A stretch of 64,000 bases of DNA, from positions 1 to 64,000 of the forward strand of contig JADLCT010000043.1 in the NCBI GenBank assembly GCA_020847045.1, written 5' to 3'. A model generated the notes under the pieces. It was not told the origin of the DNA and searched no databases. It worked only from the letters and a program-made list of their open reading frames with translations. How positions within the stretch are numbered: the stretch's first letter is position 1; each line of letters begins with the position of its first letter. This document shows, piece by piece, positions 11,583-19,176 of the stretch. The translations under genes and the position numbers were made by a program. This stretch comes from Bryobacterales bacterium (GTDB lineage: Bacteria > Acidobacteriota > Terriglobia > Bryobacterales > Bryobacteraceae).

Positions 11583-12545
11583 ATGTATAAATACCTCGCA
11601 CTTTTACTTGGCCTGTTGGCGGGAGCGCTTTCCGCACAGGAGCCGGCAAAACCAGCCGCGGACGCTGCCGGGGAAGGCGCCAAGCCCACCTATGTGAACT
11701 CGGAAACTTGCCAGGCCTGTCACGAGGACATCTTCCAGGCATTTTTGAAGAATCCTCACTACCGTTTGGAGACCGACAAAAAACGTAGATGGGAGCAGAA
11801 GGCTTGTGAGAGTTGCCACGGTCCTGGGTCAAAACACGCAGAGTCGATGACGGCGGCGGACATCCGGCAACCCGCCAAGCTGGCGCCCTCACAAGCGGAC
11901 AAGACCTGTTTAAGCTGCCACCGCAACCAACTCACGCACGCAGGCCGCATCGACAGCGGCCACGCACGCAGCGCCATCGCGTGCACCAGTTGCCATTCGG
12001 TCCACAAGCCCGCGGAGGCTTCGCGGAACGGCCGCCACTCGGCAGTCGTTCAGCAGTGCACGGGATGCCATTTGAACGCTCTGGCCAGCTTCCAGAAGCC
12101 CCATGCCCACCCGCTTTCCACAATACCCTCGGCGGGGAACAACGGCATGTCCTGCCTGGACTGCCACAATCCGCATGGCGCGGCGGCGCGCGCCAATCTC
12201 CGCTTCGCCTCGGCCAATGAGCCCGGCTGTTTGAAGTGCCACTCCGACAAACGGGGCCCATTCGCATTCGAGCACGCCCCCATGAGGACGGAGGGATGCG
12301 GTGCATGCCATGAGCCGCATGGCTCGGCGAATCCCCGCATGCTGACTCGTCCGCAGGTGCGTCTGCTCTGCCTGGAGTGCCACTCCAATATCGCCAGCCA
12401 GCCCGGCACGGGCACGGCGGCGGGAGGAACCCTGGGCGGCATACCGCCCGCCTTCCATGACCTGCGCAGCCCGCGCTACGCCAACTGCACCGGCTGTCAC
12501 ATGAAGATTCACGGTTCGCACGTGAACCGCTCGTTCCTCAGGTAA
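11583..12545 (+). CDS. Periplasmic decahaem cytochrome c, DmsE/MtrA type
   Basis: This 320-residue exported cytochrome has a signal peptide (residues 1-19) and exactly ten CXXCH motifs: CQACH, CESCH, CLSCH, CTSCH, CTGCH, CLDCH, CLKCH, CGACH, CLECH and CTGCH. The size and count match the DmsE/MtrA/PioA family, which threads ten haems through an outer-membrane porin and passes electrons between periplasm and cell surface. The next gene, 9 bases downstream, encodes an MtrB/PioB-type barrel, which is the expected partner. A GAGG lies about 15 bases before the start. It opens the six-gene cytochrome cluster. Direction of electron flow cannot be read from sequence. Confidence 0.9.
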   Translation: MYKYLALLLGLLAGALSAQEPAKPAADAAGEGAKPTYVNSETCQACHEDIFQAFLKNPHYRLETDKKRRWEQKACESCHGPGSKHAESMTAADIRQPAKLAPSQADKTCLSCHRNQLTHAGRIDSGHARSAIACTSCHSVHKPAEASRNGRHSAVVQQCTGCHLNALASFQKPHAHPLSTIPSAGNNGMSCLDCHNPHGAAARANLRFASANEPGCLKCHSDKRGPFAFEHAPMRTEGCGACHEPHGSANPRMLTRPQVRLLCLECHSNIASQPGTGTAAGGTLGGIPPAFHDLRSPRYANCTGCHMKIHGSHVNRSFLR

Positions 12546-12554
12546 AGGAGACGC

Positions 12555-14630
12555 ATGATGAGAACACTCGCATTCCTCATAGCCTGCGCCCTTCCGGTGA
12601 CCCTTGCCTGGGGGCAGGAGCAGGCAAAGCCCGAAGCCGCGAAGCCGGAAGCAGCGGCCACGGAAGCCGCGCCTGCTGCCGCTCCAGCCGCCGAGGAATC
12701 ATCGCCCGAGCCCACGAAAGAGCGTAATTTCACGGCGACGATCGACGCCGGCGCGCGCTGGGTCTCCGATATTTCTGGCGATCTCCGTTCCTACCGCAGC
12801 GTGGTCAATCTCGGCGAGGGCCCCAAGCTGTTCGGCTTCGAGGCGGGCTACAACAATCCGTCCGCCAAGCTGCTGAACCGCTTTTCGCTGTCGGCCCGCA
12901 ACTGGGGCGGCGACCCCTTCTCCACGCTTCATCTTACGGCCGAGCGCTCGCGCTGGTGGCGGCTGTCGGCGGACTACCGGTCCATGCTCTACTTCAACTT
13001 CCTGCCTTCGTTCGCCAACCCGCGCGTGGCTCAGCCCGGACTCGCCACGCCCTCCACAGGTCCGGACCTTTATCTGAACCAGCGCGGCTACGACCAGCGC
13101 CGCCGTACGAGCGATGTCGAGTTGGAACTGCTGCCCGGCCGGCGCATCACGCCCTATGCCGGCTTCTCGCGTAACTCGGGCGACGGCACGGGCGTCACCC
13201 CCTTCGTGGCTTCGGGCAACGAGTATCCGGTCTCCACGCGGCTGTCGGATTCGGCCAACACCTACCGCGGCGGCGTACGGATCGAGATGGAACGCTTCCA
13301 CGCCACACTGGAACAGGGCGGCATCACGTATCGAGACGACCAGTCGGTGTTCACGCGCGACCGCAACCTGGGTAACCGCACCGGCGCCATCTTTGGGCAG
13401 ACACTCTATCTGGCCAGCCTGGACCAGGCCTACGCCGTGCGCGGCGACAGTCTCTATTCGAAGGCCATGGTCACCGCCTCGCCCCTGTCCTGGCTGCACG
13501 CCTTCGGACAGTTTCTCTACAGCCGGCCCAAGACCGAGGTGCGCTATACGGCGGACGCCCAGGGGCTGTTTGTTCTCGGGTTGTCGCGCTTCTTCAACAC
13601 CGGCCGGACGCTGCTCGATTCGGCCGCCAACCAGCCGCACACCTCGGCCTCGGGCGGCGTCGAGTTCCAGGCCGGTCCCCTGCGCATGGTGAACACGCTG
13701 TTCACCGACCGCTTCCACAATGCCGGTTCGGCGCTGCTGGCCGAAACCATCTTCTTTTCGCCCACGCTCACGGAAGTGGCAACGTCCTTTGCCACGGACC
13801 GTCTCATTGTGAACAACCACCGCTATCAGGTGGATGGTTTCTACGACGTTGCCCGCAGGCTGACGTTTCGCGGCGGCTACCGCCGCGTGTGGGGCGATGC
13901 CCAACTGCGCGCCGGGCAGGTGAACCCGTATGGTCCGCGCGAACTGGGCGAACTGCGGCAGAACGTGGGGATCGCCGGCATCAACTTCCGGCCCTCGGCC
14001 GGCGCCTCCTGGAACGCCGAGTACGAAGGTTCATCGGCCGGCCGGGTCTACTTCCGCACCAGCCTGGCCAACTACCACCGGTTGCGGCTGCGCGGCCGCC
14101 AGCCGCTGCACTCCTCGCTGCTGCTCGGCTTCAACTATTACCTGATGGACAACCGCAATCCGTTCGCATCGGAGAGCTTTCGCGCCGCCACACAGTGGAA
14201 GTCGGTTTCGCAGGCCGCCAGCCTCGCGCTGCATTGGACGCCGAAGGGCGGCAAATTCGGCTCACTCACCGGCGAGTACACCCACTCGAAGCTGCGCAGC
14301 GACCTGCAGTATCTCGCTCCGCAAATCCTGAGCGCGCAAGCTTCGCGCTACGTCGAGTACGGGCACACGGCCACGGCGCTGCTCGATCTGGCGGCGCCCA
14401 GGAACTGGTTTGTAGGGGGCCCGCGCATCCAACTGGGCGGCTCGTTCTACATTGGCTCGGGCACGCGGCCTACCCACTACTATCAACCCATCGTCGGCCT
14501 CCGCCTCCCTGTGCACGATAGGGTGGAATGGTACGCTGACTGGCGCTATTACGGGTTTTCCCAACCCACGTATCTATACGAGGCGTTCCGAACCCACATG
14601 CTTGCCAGCGGACTGCGGATCGGACTGTAG
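12555..14630 (+). CDS. MtrB/PioB-type outer-membrane beta-barrel, partner of the decahaem cytochrome
   Basis: This 691-residue protein has a signal peptide (1-21), an Ala/Pro/Glu-rich linker to about residue 55, and then alternating amphipathic strands rich in Tyr, Phe, Arg and Gly up to the C-terminus, as in a large porin. MtrB/PioB porins sheathe a decahaem cytochrome in the outer membrane, and gene order (decahaem then barrel) agrees. The mature protein has no cysteine, so the N-terminal CXXC of Shewanella MtrB is absent. It ends in Leu rather than an aromatic residue. The ribosome site AAAGGAG (12544-12550) overlaps the preceding stop, so the pair is tightly coupled. Confidence 0.75.
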   Translation: MMRTLAFLIACALPVTLAWGQEQAKPEAAKPEAAATEAAPAAAPAAEESSPEPTKERNFTATIDAGARWVSDISGDLRSYRSVVNLGEGPKLFGFEAGYNNPSAKLLNRFSLSARNWGGDPFSTLHLTAERSRWWRLSADYRSMLYFNFLPSFANPRVAQPGLATPSTGPDLYLNQRGYDQRRRTSDVELELLPGRRITPYAGFSRNSGDGTGVTPFVASGNEYPVSTRLSDSANTYRGGVRIEMERFHATLEQGGITYRDDQSVFTRDRNLGNRTGAIFGQTLYLASLDQAYAVRGDSLYSKAMVTASPLSWLHAFGQFLYSRPKTEVRYTADAQGLFVLGLSRFFNTGRTLLDSAANQPHTSASGGVEFQAGPLRMVNTLFTDRFHNAGSALLAETIFFSPTLTEVATSFATDRLIVNNHRYQVDGFYDVARRLTFRGGYRRVWGDAQLRAGQVNPYGPRELGELRQNVGIAGINFRPSAGASWNAEYEGSSAGRVYFRTSLANYHRLRLRGRQPLHSSLLLGFNYYLMDNRNPFASESFRAATQWKSVSQAASLALHWTPKGGKFGSLTGEYTHSKLRSDLQYLAPQILSAQASRYVEYGHTATALLDLAAPRNWFVGGPRIQLGGSFYIGSGTRPTHYYQPIVGLRLPVHDRVEWYADWRYYGFSQPTYLYEAFRTHMLASGLRIGL

Positions 14631-14639
14631 GAGAGAGCG

Positions 14640-15764
14640 ATGAGAATAAGCACACTCCACGGTTTTGGAATCCTGCTGGCGGCCGGTTTGCTGCCCGGCC
14701 CCGTTGCCCGGGCCGGCGTTCCGGGCGATGCGCAGCGGGGCGAGCAGGTGTTGCGCGAGCAGAGATGCCTGAGTTGCCACACAGCGGGCGGTGGCGGCGC
14801 GGGCCACGCCCCGGATCTGGGACGAAAGGGCTCGCGCGCCTACACGCCCTCACTCATGGTGTCCCTCATGTGGAACCATGCGCCACAGATGTGGGCCGCC
14901 ATGGACCGTTCGGGCATCGCGCGGCCCACGCTCACCGAGCAGCAGTCGGCAGACCTGTTCGCCTACTTCTACTCGCTCCGGTACTTTGAGACGCCCGGGG
15001 ACGGCGGCCGCGGCAAGGCTATTTTTCAGGCGAAAGGTTGTGCCGGGTGCCACGCCACGGGCCATGAGACCGGCAAGGAAGGCACGCCGGTGGCCACCTG
15101 GCCGGTGCTGGAGAACCCGGTGGAGCTGGCCCGCGCGATGTGGAACCATGCGCCGCAGATGATGCCGAAAATGAAGGCGCGGGGAATTGCCTGGCCCACA
15201 CTGACCGGCAGCGAGATGACCGACCTGACGGTCTACTTCTCGTCGCTCACGCGAAAGCGTGGAGCGGCGCCGGCGTTTGCGGCCGGTCCCGCCGCCGATG
15301 GCAAGGCCGTTTTCGACAGCCGGGGCTGCTCGGGTTGCCACCACGGCGCTCTGGACCTTACGGCCGGGCTGCAGGCGCAAAAACGCACCTTCGCCACACT
15401 GGCCGCCGGGATGTGGAATCACGCGCCGAAGATGCTGCAGATGCCGCCCGAGCTCTCCTCGCAGGAGATGCGGGACCTGGTGGGCTATCTCTGGTCGATC
15501 CAATACTTCGAAGAGCCCGGTAAGGCCGCGCACGGCGAAAAGCTGTTCCGCAAGAAGGGCTGCGCCGGGTGCCACGGAACGGGCGCGGCGCCGAAACTGG
15601 CCGGCTCGGGCCGCTCCTTCGACAGCCTCGCCATGGCGAGCGCGCTGTGGAAGCACGGTCCGGCCATGCTGGCCGGCCTTCAGAAACTAAATCGGAAATG
15701 GCCGAGGTTTGAGAATAACGAAATGCAGGATGTGATCGCCTATCTGAATTCCGGGCGTCCATAG
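14640..15764 (+). CDS. Tetrahaem cytochrome c made of four tandem domains with a WNHAP motif
   Basis: This 374-residue exported protein (signal peptide 1-25) contains four cytochrome-c-like domains with CLSCH, CAGCH, CSGCH and CAGCH near residues 44, 134, 230 and 309. About 30-35 residues after each haem site comes W-(N/K)-H-(A/G)-P-x-M: WNHAPQM, WNHAPQM, WNHAPKM and WKHGPAM. Its methionine is a candidate sixth haem ligand. Each domain closes with a helix resembling L-x-x-Y-x-x-S-L. The regular repeat suggests a periplasmic wire or shuttle between the inner-membrane cytochromes and the decahaem porin. It starts 9 bases after the porin gene with an AGGAGAGAG site. Confidence 0.85.
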   Translation: MRISTLHGFGILLAAGLLPGPVARAGVPGDAQRGEQVLREQRCLSCHTAGGGGAGHAPDLGRKGSRAYTPSLMVSLMWNHAPQMWAAMDRSGIARPTLTEQQSADLFAYFYSLRYFETPGDGGRGKAIFQAKGCAGCHATGHETGKEGTPVATWPVLENPVELARAMWNHAPQMMPKMKARGIAWPTLTGSEMTDLTVYFSSLTRKRGAAPAFAAGPAADGKAVFDSRGCSGCHHGALDLTAGLQAQKRTFATLAAGMWNHAPKMLQMPPELSSQEMRDLVGYLWSIQYFEEPGKAAHGEKLFRKKGCAGCHGTGAAPKLAGSGRSFDSLAMASALWKHGPAMLAGLQKLNRKWPRFENNEMQDVIAYLNSGRP

Positions 15765-15818
15765 CGGAAGCAACACCAGAAGGCGCGCCAATAACCAACA
15801 GGAGGTGGACAACACCAC

Positions 15819-16022
15819 ATGAGACTGAAGTCAACGTCGTTTTTCGTTACGGGTTTGCTGCTGTTCGGCCTGAGCGTCAGCAGCTTCGCCACCGTCGAAT
15901 ACGCCAAGAAGGAGAAGCAGAAGTGCACTGCGTGCCACGTCAAGATGGGCAAGAAGGATCTGAACGACGTGGGCAAGTGCTATCAAGAGAAAAAGTCAAT
16001 GTCGTCCTGCGCGGCTAAGTAG
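15819..16022 (+). CDS. Small exported monohaem cytochrome c
   Basis: This is a 67-residue protein with a signal peptide (residues 1-24) and one haem site, CTACH, near residue 36. The mature part is only about 43 residues and lysine-rich, with two extra cysteines (near 51 and 64) that could form a disulfide. It is too short for a normal class I cytochrome c domain. A strong AGGAGGT ribosome site (15800-15806) precedes the ATG by 12 bases, which argues that it is expressed. Lying inside the cytochrome cluster, it may be a soluble electron carrier or a subunit of one of its neighbours. I know of no named family. Confidence 0.8.
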   Translation: MRLKSTSFFVTGLLLFGLSVSSFATVEYAKKEKQKCTACHVKMGKKDLNDVGKCYQEKKSMSSCAAK

Positions 16023-16050
16023 AGCGCGCTGGCCGCCGGGAGGCCTTGTC

Positions 16051-17784
16051 ATGGGATGTCAGCCGAGATTGTTCCCAGGTTCCGCTATTCTCGCAGCCAT
16101 CTTGCTGATGGGGCCTCTTACGATTCTGTTCCCCGGCGCCGCCCGGATGTCCGGACAAACGCCGCCCGCCACGGCAGCCGCCGAGAGTCCATGCGCGTCT
16201 TGCCACGACTCGGGCGAGAAGGTTTCCAAAAGCGGCCACGCCACGGTTGCCTGCCAGCAGTGTCATGTCAAGCATGAGGAGTTTCCTCATCCCGAAGGCG
16301 TTCCCAAGCCGGTTTGCGCCACCTGCCACGCGCAACAGGCCGGCGAGCACGCCCGCAGCATTCACGGCCGCCAGTTGAAAGCGGGCAATGCCGCCGCGCC
16401 GGGTTGCGATACCTGCCACGGATCGGCGCACGAAACCGCCCGAGCTCATACAGCCGAATTCCGTCAGGGCGTTCCCGCCGCCTGTGGCATGTGCCACAGC
16501 GACGTGGCCGGTCATTACGAAGCGAGCGTTCACGGCAAAGCGGTGGCCGCCGGCCGGCTCGACGCTCCCGTCTGCACCGATTGTCACGGCGAGCATGGCA
16601 TCCTGCCCAAATCCGATTCAGCCTCGCGCGTGCACGCCGGCCACATCCGCGACACCTGCGCCCGCTGCCACGGGAACCTCACCTTGTCCCGCCGGTTCGG
16701 CCTCCCCGCCGACCGCATCACCAGCTTCGATTCCTCATTCCATGGTCTGGCCGCGCGCTCCGGCGTGCAGTCGGTGGCCAATTGCGCCTCCTGCCACGGC
16801 TTCCATGACATATTGCCCTCCACCGACCCCAAGTCGAAAACAAACCCGAAGAACCTTGCCGCCACCTGCGGCAGTTGCCATCCTGGAGCTGGCGCCCGCT
16901 TTGCGATCGGAACTATCCACTTCATGGAAGGCAGCCGCGAGCCGGAGCCGGTCCGCTGGGCCCGCCTCTTCTATCTCGTCCTGATTCCGGCCACCATCGG
17001 GTTCATGCTGCTGCACCAGGGCGGCGACTTTGTGCGCAAATTCCGCCGTCTCCGGCTGCCGGCCGAGGGGGCGCGCAGCGTTGCGGTTCTCCCTCCACGG
17101 GACGGCGCGGTGCGCATGTACCTTCCCGAGCGCCTTCTGCACGGCGCGCTGGCGCTGAGCTTCTTCACTCTGGTCTGGACAGGCTTCGCCCTGAAGTATC
17201 CCGAGGCATGGTGGGCCCAGCCGCTGATGTGGTTGGAAGGCCACTGGAGCATACGCGGCTGGATTCATCGCATCGCCGGGGCCACCATGATCGTCCTGGC
17301 CGTCCTTCACGTTGTGACGCTACTAACAAGCCGGCGTCTGCGCGAACACTGGCTGGAGTTGATCCCGCGCGCGCGCGACGCCCGCGAACTCGTTCAGGGC
17401 ACGCTCTACCGCCTGGGACTGCGCCGCACGGTGCCGTTGCGTTCCCACCACAGCTACGTTGAGAAGCTGGAGTACTGGGCGGTTGCCTGGGGAACGGCGC
17501 TGATGGGCATCACCGGACTGATGCTCTGGTTCAACAACTGGTCGTTGCAGTATCTGCCCAAGTGGTGGCTCGACCTGGCCACGACGCTGCATTTCTACGA
17601 AGCGCTTCTGGCCACGCTGGCCATACTCGTCTGGCACCTCTACAGTGTCATCTTCGATCCCGAGGTGTACCCCATGGATACGGCCTGGCTCACCGGCCGG
17701 AGCGTTCGCCCACAGGCGCCGGACGGCGCCACCCCAACGGGAGGCACGGAGACCCATGAAACAGGTTCTCAACAGACTACTTGA
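16051..17784 (+). CDS. Nine-haem cytochrome c fused to a membrane cytochrome b, CbcL-like
   Basis: This 577-residue protein starts with a signal anchor. Nine CXXCH motifs lie between residues ~48 and 275: CASCH, CQQCH, CATCH, CDTCH, CGMCH, CTDCH, CARCH, CASCH and CGSCH. From residue ~305 to 560 it carries a b-type cytochrome membrane domain with histidines in ERLLHGAL, GWIHRIAG and LVWHLYSV, as in formate-dehydrogenase-gamma/b561-like quinol oxidases. Nine c-haems plus a dihaem b domain is the architecture of Geobacter CbcL, an inner-membrane quinol oxidase for extracellular respiration. It should move electrons between the quinone pool and the periplasm. A GGGAGG site lies 7 bases upstream. 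It overlaps the next gene by 29 bases. Confidence 0.85.
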   Translation: MGCQPRLFPGSAILAAILLMGPLTILFPGAARMSGQTPPATAAAESPCASCHDSGEKVSKSGHATVACQQCHVKHEEFPHPEGVPKPVCATCHAQQAGEHARSIHGRQLKAGNAAAPGCDTCHGSAHETARAHTAEFRQGVPAACGMCHSDVAGHYEASVHGKAVAAGRLDAPVCTDCHGEHGILPKSDSASRVHAGHIRDTCARCHGNLTLSRRFGLPADRITSFDSSFHGLAARSGVQSVANCASCHGFHDILPSTDPKSKTNPKNLAATCGSCHPGAGARFAIGTIHFMEGSREPEPVRWARLFYLVLIPATIGFMLLHQGGDFVRKFRRLRLPAEGARSVAVLPPRDGAVRMYLPERLLHGALALSFFTLVWTGFALKYPEAWWAQPLMWLEGHWSIRGWIHRIAGATMIVLAVLHVVTLLTSRRLREHWLELIPRARDARELVQGTLYRLGLRRTVPLRSHHSYVEKLEYWAVAWGTALMGITGLMLWFNNWSLQYLPKWWLDLATTLHFYEALLATLAILVWHLYSVIFDPEVYPMDTAWLTGRSVRPQAPDGATPTGGTETHETGSQQTT

Positions 17785-19165
17785 TCCGCTGGCGCTGATG
17801 ACGTCGCACTGGATCGGCGCTCTGGGCGTCTTCCTCACCACAACCGGCGGCATTCTCTGGTTGTTCCTGCTTCCCACCATGCTGCGCGGCGAGTCGGCAA
17901 ATCCCTACACGGGGATTCTGACGTTCCTGATCCTGCCGGGCGTGTTCTTCGCCGGCCTGGCGTTGATTCCCATCGGCTGGTGGTTTGCGCGGCGTTCGGG
18001 CGCCGCCCGCCGGCCGGATGCCTTGCGCCATTTCCTGATCTTTCTCGGCGTCACCACGGGAGCCAACCTGCTCATCGGATCGCAGTTCACCTATCGCGCG
18101 GTCCGTCATATGGAGTCGGTCCAGTTCTGCGGCCAGACGTGCCACACCGTGATGGAACCCGAGTTCGTGGCCCACCAGAATTCGCCGCATTCGCGGGTTT
18201 CCTGCACGGCCTGCCACATCGGCGAAGGCGCGGACTGGTTTGTGAAGAGCAAGCTGAGCGGCGTGCGGCAGGTGTTCGCCGTGGTGCTGAACACCTACTC
18301 CAAGCCCATCCCCACGCCCGTGCACAACCTTCGCCCGGCGCGTGAAACCTGCGAGCAGTGCCACTGGCCGCAGAAGTACGGCGCCGACCGTTTGCGCCGC
18401 ATCGCCAGCTTCGCGGACGACGAGGCCAATACGCGCAGCGATACCGTGCTGCTGATGCACATCGGCGGCGGCGAAGGCTCCTCGCACGGTCCGGGTATCC
18501 ACGGCGCGCATCTGGGCGATGGAGTTGTCATTCACTACCGCACGGGCGACGAGAAGCGCCTCAGCATCCCTTATGTCGAGGTCGAGAAGAACGGCGCGAA
18601 GGAGGTCTATCTCGCCTCCGGGGCCAAGCGCGAGGAGGCCGAAAAGCTGCCCCTGCGGACCATGGACTGCATCGACTGCCATACACGTCCCAGCCACACA
18701 TTCGAGCTGCCCGAGCGCGCCGTGAACACGGCGATGGACCGTGGCGCGATTTCGCCGGCGCTGCCCTTTGTGAAGAAGCAGGCCGTCGAACTGCTCAAGG
18801 CCAGCTATCCCAACCCGGCCGAGGCCGAGCGGCAGATCACTGGGCGGCTGAAGGATTTTTACAAGGAGAAGTACCCGGCCATCGCCGCCTCGAAGCAGAC
18901 GGCCATCGCACAGGCCACGCAGTCGCTGACCGGCATCTGGAAGCGCAACGTCTTCCCGGCGATGAACGTCACCTGGGGCGCCTATCCCAACCAGATCGGA
19001 CACACGGATTTTCCCGGCTGCTTCCGATGCCACGACGGCGAGCATGCCTCCCAGGCCGGAAACACGATTCAGCAGGATTGCAATGCCTGCCACCAGTTGC
19101 TCGCCATGGAGGAGGTGAAGCCGAAGATACTCTCCGAGCTCGGCCTGGAGGAGAGCGGCAAATAG
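17756..19165 (+). CDS. NapC/NirT-like membrane-anchored multihaem cytochrome c with a CX3CH site
   Basis: The ATG at 17756 is chosen because GGGAGG/GGAG sites precede it and the conserved protein begins there, although it overlaps the CbcL-like gene. The 469-residue product has three hydrophobic helices in residues ~15-115. Haem sites follow: an unusual CGQTCH (CX3CH) near 125, then CTACH ~150, CEQCH ~199, CIDCH ~305, CFRCH ~422 and CNACH ~442. Membrane-anchored NapC/NirT relatives take electrons from quinol and hand them to periplasmic partners. This makes a second possible quinol-oxidising entry into the cluster, comparable to the ImcH/CbcL pairing known in Geobacter. It is the last gene of the operon. 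Confidence 0.8.
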   Translation: MKQVLNRLLDPLALMTSHWIGALGVFLTTTGGILWLFLLPTMLRGESANPYTGILTFLILPGVFFAGLALIPIGWWFARRSGAARRPDALRHFLIFLGVTTGANLLIGSQFTYRAVRHMESVQFCGQTCHTVMEPEFVAHQNSPHSRVSCTACHIGEGADWFVKSKLSGVRQVFAVVLNTYSKPIPTPVHNLRPARETCEQCHWPQKYGADRLRRIASFADDEANTRSDTVLLMHIGGGEGSSHGPGIHGAHLGDGVVIHYRTGDEKRLSIPYVEVEKNGAKEVYLASGAKREEAEKLPLRTMDCIDCHTRPSHTFELPERAVNTAMDRGAISPALPFVKKQAVELLKASYPNPAEAERQITGRLKDFYKEKYPAIAASKQTAIAQATQSLTGIWKRNVFPAMNVTWGAYPNQIGHTDFPGCFRCHDGEHASQAGNTIQQDCNACHQLLAMEEVKPKILSELGLEESGK

Positions 19166-19176
19166 GCGAGCCGAGT

